Below, piece after piece: positions 41,423-49,751 of a stretch of DNA of 57,753 bases; the stretch's first letter is position 1, and each line of letters starts with the position of its first letter. The DNA comes from CAZDDW01 sp043811105. Lineage in GTDB: Bacteria; Patescibacteriota; Patescibacteriia; UBA9934; CAZDDW01. Under the pieces are notes generated by a model. That model worked only from the letters and a program-made list of their open reading frames with translations, was not told the origin of the DNA and made no database searches. A program made the position numbers and the translations under genes. The stretch spans positions 1 through 57,753 of the forward strand of contig JBDRNK010000015.1 of assembly GCA_043811105.1 (NCBI GenBank), written 5' to 3'.

Positions 41423-42145
41423 TTACCAGCGCAGGCGGGTGGCTCGCTCCTGCCTCTGGCGTTCCTGATGCAGACGCGCATTCATTGATCGGTGGTAAGC
41501 CATGGCTAACTTGGACACGTCGCGTGGCTGACCATCTTCCTCAGAAGCGATCCTTTCCCAAGTCATGTTCTGGTTCCAGTGCACCTGGCGGTCCTTGCCA
41601 GTGCCCTGGAAATGAACCTGGGATTCGACAAAGGTTTCGCCATCGACGTAGCGAAGTCGAATTACCGCAGTACCATGTTCGTCCTTGTACAAGGACATTC
41701 CATCGCAGATGATTGCGTCCGGACGACCCTCTGGATTGTCCCAGACAAAGGCAGCCGTTGCTACCCAACTCTGGTTATACAGTGATTCGAACTGTGTATT
41801 CACAGGCACAGACTCGTCCTTACGCATGTCCACAAGAACATCTTCGTCGCCGAGAACATTGGTGAAACCATAGGTGACGATCGGTTTGTCGCGATCTCGA
41901 CCACCCATGGCTAGTCCTGACCCGGTGTAGTGCAGGGTGTCCAGATCACGAGCTAGTTCGCTCAGGTCGAGCAGAACCTTGAACAGGCCAATCACCTGCA
42001 TGCCTGAGACGTCCTCGTCCTTACAAGACACAGTTTCCCGAGGCTTGTCTTCACGCCGCCGCATTTCCTCTAGGATCCCGGCAGCAAAGGTGACCACCTG
42101 TAGAATCACCGGTCGTCGAACCAGCCTTGCTTCGGCCATTGTCAT
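41423..42145 (-). CDS. Hypothetical soluble protein
   Basis: 240 residues from the ATG at 42145, with AAGGAGAG upstream; a longer frame would include that ribosome binding site. No signal peptide. A central beta-rich part (WVATAAFVWDNPEGRPDAIIC, AVIRLRYVDGETFVESQVHF) and a basic helical C-terminus (LHQERQRQERATRLRW). Strong promoter with extended -10 and strongly G/C-ending codons suggest high expression. A small ACCCTG/CAGGGT hairpin sits in the leader. No family recognised. Confidence 0.65.
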   Translation of the reverse strand: MTMAEARLVRRPVILQVVTFAAGILEEMRRREDKPRETVSCKDEDVSGMQVIGLFKVLLDLSELARDLDTLHYTGSGLAMGGRDRDKPIVTYGFTNVLGDEDVLVDMRKDESVPVNTQFESLYNQSWVATAAFVWDNPEGRPDAIICDGMSLYKDEHGTAVIRLRYVDGETFVESQVHFQGTGKDRQVHWNQNMTWERIASEEDGQPRDVSKLAMAYHRSMNARLHQERQRQERATRLRW

Positions 42146-42213
42146 GTCTTCTCTCCTTTTCACCCTGTATTCAGGGTATTGTTTTTGTTCATTGAAAGAT
42201 CGTACGACCGATA

Positions 42214-42242
42214 ACTATAGCACGAAATTAAGCTCCTGTCAA
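42214..42242 (-). promoter_or_regulatory. Near-consensus promoter of the 41423-42145 gene
   Basis: Minus strand TTGACA (42237-42242), 17-nt spacer with GCTTAATTT and final TGC, TATAGT (42214-42219). Confidence 0.85.
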
Positions 42243-42274
42243 CCCGGCAACAGCCCTACGGGCAACTGCCGGGT
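42242..42274. repeat. Palindromic hairpin abutting the -35 box
   Basis: ACCCGGCA/TGCCGGGT with an inner GCCC-TAC-GGGC stem. It touches the TTGACA of the minus-strand promoter and may be another REP-type element. Confidence 0.6.
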
Positions 42275-42381
42275 CAACCCTAAGACGCTTAATTTAGCCA
42301 AGAATGAGTTAAATAAGCAAAAGAAATTGATCCACAAGCAGGCATTGACAAAGCTTAGAATCCATGGTTATCTGATAATAG

Positions 42382-42412
42382 ACTCCCAATTAAAAAGGGG
42401 AGTTTTGTGTTT
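42382..42412 (+). promoter_or_regulatory. Hairpin with T-rich tail immediately before the PaaX/Cas2-like start
   Basis: ACTCCC/GGGGAGT stem followed by TTTTGTGTTT and then the ATG at 42413. It sits downstream of TTGACA-N17-TTATCT (42343-42371) and could act as an attenuator or hide the start. Confidence 0.5.
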
Positions 42413-42943
42413 ATGTCAGATACTAAAGAATTTTTTCTTGATATGCTACATTTATTCGGTGTTTTTCTAACATCGGGTTATTCTATTCCACCAGCTTATA
42501 TTTGTGATCGGGAACGATACTATGAATTTATGCGTGAACAGGAGAATTATAAGGTATGGAGGCAATCGCGTGAATTAGAGAAAAGAAAATATATTGAAAT
42601 AAGAGAAAAGGGTGACTTTGTTTTTTTCGAGCTTAAAAGAAAAGGTTATCTTGAAGCATTAAAACAGCAAGTGTTACATACAACAGATGAATTGCCAGAT
42701 GATTTGGTGTGTTTGGTTAGTTTCGATATACCAGAAAATGTAAAAAAGGTTAGGAACGTGTTTCGTGATTTTTTGAAAAAAGCTGGTTTTGAGCAAGTTC
42801 ATTTAAGTGTATGGCAGAGCAGATTGAACGTTATTGAAAAGCTGGCTGAATATGTGCGTTGTATGGGTATTGAGAAATGGGTTCAAATTTATAAAGCCGA
42901 ACGCATTTCACAATCTCATACAAACTTATTATTCAACTTATGA
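42413..42943 (+). CDS. PaaX/Cas2-like fold protein
   Basis: 176 residues. Residues 1-~70 form a helical, possibly winged-helix N-terminus. The C-terminal half, LVCLVSFDIPENVKKVRNVFRDFLKKAGFEQVHLSVWQSRL, matches the ferredoxin-like Cas2/PaaX C-terminal fold, including the early Asp after the first strand. Proteins of this architecture are frequent in Patescibacteria as stand-alone regulators. No CRISPR array, Cas1 or other cas gene is nearby, so an adaptation role is not supported. A hairpin precedes the start and a terminator overlaps the stop. Confidence 0.7.
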   Translation: MSDTKEFFLDMLHLFGVFLTSGYSIPPAYICDRERYYEFMREQENYKVWRQSRELEKRKYIEIREKGDFVFFELKRKGYLEALKQQVLHTTDELPDDLVCLVSFDIPENVKKVRNVFRDFLKKAGFEQVHLSVWQSRLNVIEKLAEYVRCMGIEKWVQIYKAERISQSHTNLLFNL

Positions 42944-42970
42944 CTTTTCAGACGATCGCCTGAAAAGTTG
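42943..42970 (+). terminator. Terminator-like hairpin after the PaaX/Cas2-like gene
   Basis: ACTTTTCAG/CTGAAAAGT stem; the T run is inside the stem rather than after it. Confidence 0.55.
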
Positions 42971-43051
42971 ACGGTCATTGTTTGTATAGAGTTTAAATAT
43001 AAGATAGTATACAAATTCGACAAATCAGTGTCTTTTCGTTAGTATCAACTT

Positions 43052-44338
43052 ATGTCTGACTTATTTTCGCACAAACAAGAACAAGAAAAAAAACGACATG
43101 CGCCGTTGGCTGAGCGGATGCGACCTTTGAGTTTGGAAGAGTTTGAGGGGCAAGAAGAATTGATTGGTTCGACAAGTATGTTGCGGCGCTTAGTGGAAGC
43201 AGATCGCATACCTTCAATGATCTTTTGGGGACCTCCGGGAACCGGAAAAACCACACTGGCCAGAATTATTGCCAAGTTAACCGCCTCGCGTTTTATTCAA
43301 CTTTCAGCTGTATCGTCCGGAGTTAAAGATGTTCGAACAGTTGTTCAAGAGGCTGATGAACAGCTTAAGTATTATAACAAACGAACGATTTTATTTATTG
43401 ATGAGATTCATCGTTTTAACAAAAGCCAGCAAGACGCATTTTTGCCGTACGTTGAATCAGGGACGATTATTTTAATCGGGGCCACAACTGAGAATCCAAG
43501 TTTTGAAGTCAATTCTGCTTTGCTTTCTCGAGCTCGGGTTTTTGTTTTAAACAAACTTGAAGCAGAACACATTCTAAGTGTTCTTCAGCGTAGCTTAAAA
43601 GACAAGGAGCGCGGGCTCGGTTATGAGTCAATCAAAGTCAATGATCAAACTTTAGCTTTGATCGCCAACATGGCTGACGGTGATGCTCGAGTAGCTTTGA
43701 ATACATTAGAGTACGCTGTGGATTCTTGTCGCCCACAGAACAAGAAAGATGTGATAGAATTGTCAGTGAACGCAGTTAAAGAAGCTTTTCAAAAATCACA
43801 CCTTCTTTATGATCGCGCTGGCGAAGAGCATTACAATATTATCAGTGCGCTACACAAGTCAATGCGCGGTTCTGATGCTGATGCTGCTTTGTATTGGTTG
43901 GGTCGGATGTTTGAAGCCGGGGAAGAACCTTTATATATTGCTCGTCGGTTAATCCGTTTCGCATCAGAAGATATTGGATTGGCTGATCCGCAAGCTTTGT
44001 CACAGGCCGTGGCCGCATATCAAGCGGCACATTTCATTGGCCCACCAGAATGCAATGTTAATTTGGCCCAAGCTGTGGTATATATGTCTTTGGCTAAGAA
44101 ATCAAACGCCCTATATCGGGCTTACAGTAAAGTACAAGAAACAATTCATGATCGACCAGCAGATCCGGTGCCACTTCATTTACGCAACGCCCCAACCAAG
44201 TTAATGAAAGAACTTGGTTATGGAAAAGATTATAAATATAACCCAAATTATAACAAACCCATTGATCAAGACTATCTTCCTGAGTCTTTGATCGGAACAA
44301 AGTTTTATGACAATACCAGAGATTCTGCAAGCAGCTAA
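43052..44338 (+). CDS. rarA: Replication-associated recombination protein A (AAA+ ATPase)
   Basis: 428 residues, normal family length. LAERMRPLSLEEFEGQEELIG opens the protein. Walker A WGPPGTGKTTLAR is near residue 60, Walker B LFIDEIHRFNKSQQD near 118 and sensor 1 IGATTENPSFEVNSALLSRARV follows. The C-terminal MgsA/WRNIP1 domain contains IARRLIRFASEDIGLADP. It acts at stalled replication forks with SSB. It overlaps the next gene by 32 nt, so the two are coupled. Confidence 0.95.
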   Translation: MSDLFSHKQEQEKKRHAPLAERMRPLSLEEFEGQEELIGSTSMLRRLVEADRIPSMIFWGPPGTGKTTLARIIAKLTASRFIQLSAVSSGVKDVRTVVQEADEQLKYYNKRTILFIDEIHRFNKSQQDAFLPYVESGTIILIGATTENPSFEVNSALLSRARVFVLNKLEAEHILSVLQRSLKDKERGLGYESIKVNDQTLALIANMADGDARVALNTLEYAVDSCRPQNKKDVIELSVNAVKEAFQKSHLLYDRAGEEHYNIISALHKSMRGSDADAALYWLGRMFEAGEEPLYIARRLIRFASEDIGLADPQALSQAVAAYQAAHFIGPPECNVNLAQAVVYMSLAKKSNALYRAYSKVQETIHDRPADPVPLHLRNAPTKLMKELGYGKDYKYNPNYNKPIDQDYLPESLIGTKFYDNTRDSASS

Positions 44339-44753
44339 TCCAGAAAACAAGCTGCAAGTATTAAACAGCCCGTTTGTTTACACGGGAAAGACCACTTTGA
44401 ATCTTGAAGGTGGTGAAGATGTTTTTTGGATTTTTGCTGAAGATGAACGCATGCTTTCAGTTAATCCAACAACCGATGAAGTAGTTGCTTTTATGCCTTA
44501 TGAGGAGGAGCTAAGTGTTGAGGAAGATGCCATTGTTTATCGTGGCGAGGAATATGAATTGTCTTATGAAGACAAAGGATCAGTTACTTCCAGTGAAGAT
44601 GGCGCCGATTTTGATGATGACACTCAAGTTAGTTGGCGTGATTACGAAGCTGAGGATGGTGAAATTATTCGGATTATTCAAACCACCCAACACGAAGATC
44701 CGATCAGCTATATCGGTCAGGCCACACTTGAGGACGATATTTTGAAAGCCTAG
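44307..44753 (+). CDS. Acidic hypothetical protein
   Basis: 148 residues, strongly acidic, with beta-strand stretches (DVFWIFAEDERMLSVNP, EDAIVYRGEEYELSYEDKG, GEIIRIIQTT). The start overlaps the rarA end by 32 nt and the next gene begins 3 nt after its stop, so it belongs to the same operon. A relation to DUF4178-type domains is possible but not convincing. No signal peptide. Confidence 0.55.
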   Translation: MTIPEILQAANPENKLQVLNSPFVYTGKTTLNLEGGEDVFWIFAEDERMLSVNPTTDEVVAFMPYEEELSVEEDAIVYRGEEYELSYEDKGSVTSSEDGADFDDDTQVSWRDYEAEDGEIIRIIQTTQHEDPISYIGQATLEDDILKA

Positions 44754-44756
44754 ATT

Positions 44757-45614
44757 ATGAAAAAAATTATATTAGCCATTTTTTTGCTCCTGGTAACTCT
44801 TGGGGTTGCTTGGTTTGTTTACAATCGTTTTTTTGATGTTGACTATCAGATAAGATCAATGGTTAAGGCAATGCAAGAGGTCGAGTCTGTCCAGGTTGAT
44901 ATCTCAGGAACAATTCAAGAAGAGTCTGTACAAGCTGGATTACGAATGATCGATGGTCAGACCTATGTTAGTTTTCCAGGAATGGAACAATTGGGTCTAG
45001 CTGAACAATGGGTAAAATTAGAAGATTTACAATCTGAAGAAATTGGTTTCTTTGATGAACTGGCTGATTTTGCCGAATTGATCATTGCCAGCAAAAGAGA
45101 CATTTCGGAGATTACTAATGGTCAAGCAACCAAAGTTTATGACATTGTGCCAAATCTTGAAATTATCAATCAGGATTATGCCAACCTGACCGGAGTTTTA
45201 TGGATCAATCCAAGAAGCCATTTGTTATCTCAGGCTAAAATAAACGGCACGATCATTTACCCAGAAGTTGGGGAGACAACGTATGATTTAGTTTTAGTTT
45301 TTAGTAAATATAATCAGGCTGATCAGATTGAGACACCAGAAGTAGGTGTTTTAGATCTTCCTCAAGGATCAGCGGAACGAGAACAGATTTTTACTGATCC
45401 TGAATCAAACGGCAAAGAAACAAATGGCAACACTTCAGCAGGAGCCAGAGATACTGATGGCGATGGATTACCTGATGCTGATGAAGGTTTTTGGGGAACA
45501 AATATGTATGATCCCGATTCTGATGATGATGGTGTTAGTGATGGAGAAGAAGTAAAAAACGGACAAGATCCAACAGGGTCCGGATCACTGTTTAATTTCG
45601 GCCTGCCTGAGTAA
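44757..45614 (+). CDS. Exported or membrane-anchored protein with thrombospondin type-3-like Ca2+ repeats
   Basis: 285 residues. A hydrophobic anchor at residues ~3-22 is followed by an LppX/LprG-like beta-sheet domain of about 180 residues (VESVQVDISGTIQ..., LTGVLWINPRSHLLSQAKI). The C-terminus carries DTDGDGLPDADEGFWGTN and DPDSDDDGVSDGEE, two calcium-binding type-3 repeats. Likely faces the cell exterior. Last gene of the rarA operon. A long inverted repeat follows. Confidence 0.7.
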   Translation: MKKIILAIFLLLVTLGVAWFVYNRFFDVDYQIRSMVKAMQEVESVQVDISGTIQEESVQAGLRMIDGQTYVSFPGMEQLGLAEQWVKLEDLQSEEIGFFDELADFAELIIASKRDISEITNGQATKVYDIVPNLEIINQDYANLTGVLWINPRSHLLSQAKINGTIIYPEVGETTYDLVLVFSKYNQADQIETPEVGVLDLPQGSAEREQIFTDPESNGKETNGNTSAGARDTDGDGLPDADEGFWGTNMYDPDSDDDGVSDGEEVKNGQDPTGSGSLFNFGLPE

Positions 45615-45621
45615 TACAATT

Positions 45622-45755
45622 GGATACGAACTACGAAAATATACGAAAGTACGAAATCGATAAACCACGGCAGTAGAAATAGAAAGGAATGGTGATTATT
45701 GATAGACCTTCTTAGAAAACTTTCGTATTTTCGTACGCTTTCGTAGTTCGTATCC
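45622..45755. repeat. Long imperfect inverted repeat built of TACGAAA units
   Basis: The left arm (45622-~45657) and right arm (~45721-45755) are complementary over about 35 bp with few mismatches, and each arm is made of repeated TACGAAA phrases. It ends 12 nt before the PBP start. Confidence 0.75.
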
Positions 45756-45767
45756 GAACTAGTTCTT

Positions 45768-47624
45768 ATGCCTAAACGACGAGACTGGAAAAAATCATCT
45801 CGAACAAGTTCTGATTTACACGACCCTTGGCGAGTCGGTCTTTTTCGGGTATCTGTTTGTCTGTTTGCTGGAATTATTATTCTTAGACTATTTATCTTAC
45901 AAGTAGTTGATCATGGATTTTATGAAGCCTTAGCTTCAGGCCAACACGAAATTTTTCAAGAATTATTTCCAGAGCGCGGGACAATTTATGCCCAGGATTT
46001 TATGACTGAAGAATTGGTGGCCATTGCTACAAACCAATTGCTCGGTTTTGTTTATGCTGATCCGCGTCGAGTTGAAGATCCATATAATACCGCAGCCGAG
46101 CTGGCTAATGTGTTGGGCTATGAGATAGAAGCTAAGATAGTTGAGCATGAGTTGATGATAGAGGGGGAATCCTCCTCCGCTGAAGCTTCGGAGGACAGGG
46201 AAGAGCAGGACAGTGAATTTCAGACCCTGTTAAATCGTTTATCAAAACAGGATGATCCTTACGAGCCGATCGCCCGCCAGGTCAGCGATTTGCAGTTGCA
46301 ACAGATCGATGTTCTTGATTTGTCTGGCATATATTATGTTCGTGAACAAGCTAGAATGTATCCGGAACAGGAGATCGGTGGACATCTGTTAGGATTTGTT
46401 GGTTCTGATGAAGCAGGGAATATGTCCGGACGATATGGTCTAGAAGGATATTTTGATCAGGTTTTGTCAGGAATAAATGGTTATTTGCAATCTGAGCGAG
46501 ATATTGCCGGTCGTTTAATCGCTGTTGGTGACCGATCGGTTGAACCGGCTGTTGATGGTGCTGATATTGTCCTGACCATTGATCGAACAATTCAATACAT
46601 GGCTTGCAGTCGTTTGCGCGACACGGTTTTTAAACACGGAGCTGACGGCGGTTCAGTGGTAATTCTTGATCCTAACGATGGTGCGGTCTTGGCCATGTGT
46701 TCTTATCCGGATTATGATCCAGCCACTTACAACGAAGTTGAAGATATTAACATCTACAACAACACAGCTATTTTTGGAGCCTATGAGCCTGGTTCGGTCT
46801 TTAAGCCAATTACCATGGCTGCGGCTTTGGACACCGGTTCGGTAACTCCGGGAACAACTTATGAAGATACCGGAGTGGCTGAGATTGCTGGCTATTCTAT
46901 TATGAACTCAGACGAAGAAGCTAACGGAATTCAAACCATGACTCAGGTTCTTGAAAAATCATTAAACACTGGAGTGATCTTTGCTATGTTGGAAACCGGA
47001 GCTGAGGTTTTTCGAGATTATATTGAGGATTTCGGATTTGGTGAGTTGACCGGAATCGAACTTGATAATGAAACCGCTGGTGATGTTTCCAGCCTTTATT
47101 TGGCTAGTGATATTTATCCGGCTACAGCTTCTTTTGGACAAGGAATTATGGTTACTCCTTTGCAAATGGTTAATGCCTTTGCCACGATTGCCAATGGTGG
47201 TACTTTATATAAACCGTATTTAGTTAAGGAAATTCGCTATCCTGACGGAACCGTTGAACAAACAAATCCGGAGCAAATCCGTCAGGTGATTACTGAAAAG
47301 ACTGCTCAATTTCTCTCAGCCATGCTGGTTTCAGTGGTTGAACGCGGACATGGTACGCAAGCCGGAGTTGATGGTTATTATGTTGCTGGAAAAACCGGTA
47401 CGGCACAAGTAGCCAAAAAAGACGGTTTAGGGTACGATCCAGATGTGACCATTGGTTCTTTTGCCGGGTTTGCCCCGGCAACCAATGCACGCTTTGCTAT
47501 GATTGTCCGTATTGATCGACCGCGAACCGTGCAATGGGCGGAATCAACCGCAGCACCGCTTTTTGGTGAACTAGCTGAGTTTTTACTTCAATATTTAGAA
47601 GTTCCTCCGGAAAGAGGAATATAA
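45768..47624 (+). CDS. Class B penicillin-binding protein (FtsI/PBP2-like transpeptidase)
   Basis: 618 residues. One membrane helix at ~24-46. A dimerisation domain with GRYGLEGYFDQVLSG precedes the transpeptidase. The active site is SVFK near 342, S-x-N in KSLNTG near 396 and KTGT near 541. It cross-links peptidoglycan peptides during division or elongation. Residues ~135-145 (SSSAEASEDRE) are encoded by a palindrome inserted in the N-terminal domain. MurF follows 8 nt after the stop, forming a cell-wall operon. Confidence 0.92.
   Translation: MPKRRDWKKSSRTSSDLHDPWRVGLFRVSVCLFAGIIILRLFILQVVDHGFYEALASGQHEIFQELFPERGTIYAQDFMTEELVAIATNQLLGFVYADPRRVEDPYNTAAELANVLGYEIEAKIVEHELMIEGESSSAEASEDREEQDSEFQTLLNRLSKQDDPYEPIARQVSDLQLQQIDVLDLSGIYYVREQARMYPEQEIGGHLLGFVGSDEAGNMSGRYGLEGYFDQVLSGINGYLQSERDIAGRLIAVGDRSVEPAVDGADIVLTIDRTIQYMACSRLRDTVFKHGADGGSVVILDPNDGAVLAMCSYPDYDPATYNEVEDINIYNNTAIFGAYEPGSVFKPITMAAALDTGSVTPGTTYEDTGVAEIAGYSIMNSDEEANGIQTMTQVLEKSLNTGVIFAMLETGAEVFRDYIEDFGFGELTGIELDNETAGDVSSLYLASDIYPATASFGQGIMVTPLQMVNAFATIANGGTLYKPYLVKEIRYPDGTVEQTNPEQIRQVITEKTAQFLSAMLVSVVERGHGTQAGVDGYYVAGKTGTAQVAKKDGLGYDPDVTIGSFAGFAPATNARFAMIVRIDRPRTVQWAESTAAPLFGELAEFLLQYLEVPPERGI
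46168..46200. repeat. Palindrome inserted within the PBP coding sequence
   Basis: TCCTCCG (46173-46179) pairs with CGGAGGA (46189-46195). It is in frame and translated as a Ser/Glu-rich loop in the PBP dimerisation domain. Confidence 0.65.
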
Positions 47625-47632
47625 ATATATTT

Positions 47633-48937
47633 ATGAAATCATTTGTAGAAAAATTACTTGCCAGACTATCCCAACGGGTTGTTTCTCGATATCAGCCACG
47701 GATTATTGCTATTACTGGTTCCGTTGGCAAAACTTCAACTAAGAACGCTATTGTTGCTGTTTTGCACGATCATTTTAATTTGCGCACTTGTCGTGAAAAT
47801 TATAATTCAGAGTTTGGGGTGCCACTGACTATTATCGACGCCAAGTCTCCTGGACATTCTGCTGTTGGTTGGTTTCTGGTTTTGTTAAAGGGGTTTTTTC
47901 TTGCGTACGGTTCTAAACAAGATTATCCAGAGTTGTTGGTTCTTGAATTCGGGGTAGATCATCCAGGTGATATGGCCAAGCTTTGTCAGATCGCTCCGCC
48001 TGAGATTGGAGTAGTAACCAGAATTTCTCCGGTTCATGTTGAACATTTTGATGATCTAGAACACTTGGCTCAGGAAAAATCCGAGTTGATCAAGAGGCTG
48101 CCTGAATCAGGTTTATCAGTATTAAACGCTAATGATCAGTTGGTTGCTCGGATGAGTGAGCTGTCTAAGGCTCAAGTTCGAACCTATGGTTTTGATCTTG
48201 ATGCTAATGTGCAAGGTTCAGCCTTTTCTGACACAATGAAATTTGATGATAATTTTCAGCCTGGTGAAACTGTGGCCATGTCTATGTTCAGGGTTAATAC
48301 CGCTCTTGGCCAATTCGATCTTGAGTTAAAAAATATCGTTGGACAACCAGCCGCCTTTTCAGCACTTGCGGCGATTGCAGTTGGCTTACATCTTGGGCTT
48401 AGTCTTGATGATTTTCAATCCGGATTATCTAATTTTGTGCCAATGCCAGGACGAACCCGCTTGATTCCGGGAATTAAAGGTTCAATGATAATTGATGATT
48501 CTTACAACGCTGCTCCTGCTTCAACCTTGGCGGCCCTGGATATTTTGCATGAATTTTCACCGATCGAAGAGGCTCGACGGATTGCAGTGTTAGGTGATAT
48601 GCTTGAGCTTGGTTCAATGAGCGAGGATGAACATCGGCGTGTTGGCCGAGCTGTAGTAAAGTCTGATGTTGATTTACTGGTTACCGTTGGCGAGCGTTCA
48701 ATTTATATTGCTGAAGAAGCTAAGCAGGCCGGAATGAGTCAAGACAAGATACAAAGCTTTGGAACAGCAGAAGAGGCCGGGCGTTTTCTAGATCCGGATG
48801 TGCGTACAGGAGATATTATTTTAGTAAAAGGATCCCAAGGGATACGGACAGAAAAGATTGTTAAAGAGTTAATGGCCGAACCACTGCGAGCTAAAGAGCT
48901 CTTGGTCCGTCAGTATCCACCTTGGGTGACAGAATAA
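47633..48937 (+). CDS. murF: MurF-like Mur ligase lacking the N-terminal domain
   Basis: 434 residues. The ATP-binding loop IAITGSVGKTSTKNAI is near residue 28, whereas full MurF has about 80 more residues before it, so the UDP-binding N-domain is reduced or missing. ENYNSEFGVPLTI, VLEFGVDHPGDM and the C-terminal DDSYNAAPASTLAALD and VLGDMLELG are MurF signatures. The enzyme adds D-Ala-D-Ala to the UDP-MurNAc tripeptide. It follows the PBP gene by 8 nt. Confidence 0.85.
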   Translation: MKSFVEKLLARLSQRVVSRYQPRIIAITGSVGKTSTKNAIVAVLHDHFNLRTCRENYNSEFGVPLTIIDAKSPGHSAVGWFLVLLKGFFLAYGSKQDYPELLVLEFGVDHPGDMAKLCQIAPPEIGVVTRISPVHVEHFDDLEHLAQEKSELIKRLPESGLSVLNANDQLVARMSELSKAQVRTYGFDLDANVQGSAFSDTMKFDDNFQPGETVAMSMFRVNTALGQFDLELKNIVGQPAAFSALAAIAVGLHLGLSLDDFQSGLSNFVPMPGRTRLIPGIKGSMIIDDSYNAAPASTLAALDILHEFSPIEEARRIAVLGDMLELGSMSEDEHRRVGRAVVKSDVDLLVTVGERSIYIAEEAKQAGMSQDKIQSFGTAEEAGRFLDPDVRTGDIILVKGSQGIRTEKIVKELMAEPLRAKELLVRQYPPWVTE

Positions 48938-48956
48938 AAAATAGGAGGGTTGTACC

Positions 48957-49589
48957 TTGGAAGAACACAGGCTGATCGTGCTGATCGTTGAGCCGGACGC
49001 CAATCAACCATTGGTTGACGAGCTAATGGATTGCATTCGTATTGATCCACAACTGTCTCAGTTGATTGATTTTGTCAAAGCCGTGACCACTGACCAGGCA
49101 TTGGTCAGAAAGTATCCGAATTTGTTTTCGCCCATGACGACGCACATGTTTGCTGAGCGGGAACGTACCGGGTTGTTGCTTTGTCAGCGAAAGGTTGAGG
49201 GTCAGATACACGGGATTCTGTCCACAGAGGTTGGTTCAGCCCTGCTACATAACCACGCTATCATTCAGATCTCTTTGGCTGAGCTGGAACAAGTCCAAGC
49301 CAGTCAGTTCAGGGCCGATCTATTGATCATTGGGGTCACTCTTGATCCAGATGTGCGACGTGATAAGTTGACTGCTGGTATGAACACTATGTGCTATCTG
49401 TCAAATCAGGACGTGATTCGCTTTGTGCGCGGTTTGCCAGACGACCATCGCTTTGTGGCAAAAGATGATGAGATGGATCCGTTGAATCTTTTTTTACTGA
49501 TTCAGAATCTCGGTCTTTTCACCGGCGCTGGCCCTGACTACGTCCAGACTGAAGCAGTACGCAAACTGCCGATCAAATACAGAACCTAA
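48957..49589 (+). CDS. Hypothetical soluble protein
   Basis: 210 residues from the TTG at 48957, chosen because AGGAGG lies 8 nt upstream. The opening RLIVLIVEPDANQPLVDEL and a later RADLLIIGVTLDPDVRRD recall a receiver-like alpha/beta fold, without clear phosphoacceptor residues. G/C-ending codons, unlike MurF upstream. Ends in a strong terminator. No family assigned. Confidence 0.6.
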   Translation: MEEHRLIVLIVEPDANQPLVDELMDCIRIDPQLSQLIDFVKAVTTDQALVRKYPNLFSPMTTHMFAERERTGLLLCQRKVEGQIHGILSTEVGSALLHNHAIIQISLAELEQVQASQFRADLLIIGVTLDPDVRRDKLTAGMNTMCYLSNQDVIRFVRGLPDDHRFVAKDDEMDPLNLFLLIQNLGLFTGAGPDYVQTEAVRKLPIKYRT

Positions 49590-49618
49590 CCGCCCTGAAC
49601 AAAGGCGGTTTTTTTTGT
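49589..49618 (+). terminator. Terminator after the 48957-49589 gene
   Basis: ACCGCC/GGCGGT hairpin then eight T. Confidence 0.88.
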
Positions 49619-49659
49619 TGGCCAGCCAAAGTTCTGGTTAAGGCGGGTGGGGTCAGGGC

Positions 49660-49688
49660 TTGACAGCAAGGCTAATTTTAGCTACTAT
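49660..49688 (+). promoter_or_regulatory. Near-consensus promoter, -35 inside a TGGGGTCAGG repeat
   Basis: TTGACA (49660-49665), 17-nt spacer with GCTAATTTTAGC, TACTAT (49683-49688). The -35 directly follows the repeated TGGGGTCAGG motif (49648-49657). Confidence 0.85.
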
Positions 49689-49695
49689 TTATCTC

Positions 49696-49751
49696 TTCAC
49701 CAATCCTGGTGGAATGTACATACACAACCTCTAGCTAGGGGGAAAGATAAA
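49696..49751 (+). promoter_or_regulatory. Conserved leader hiding the ribosome binding site, copy 1
   Basis: Hairpin CACCA-ATCC-TGGTG (49698-49711), then GGAATGTACATACACAAC, then a palindrome CCTCTAGCTAGGGG (49728-49741) whose right half is the ribosome binding site. Nearly the same leader precedes the 52235 gene. Confidence 0.75.

Noticed and set aside
42413..42943. CRISPR adaptation gene cas2
   Set aside because: No repeats, cas1 or effector nearby, and the protein has the longer PaaX-like N-terminal extension.
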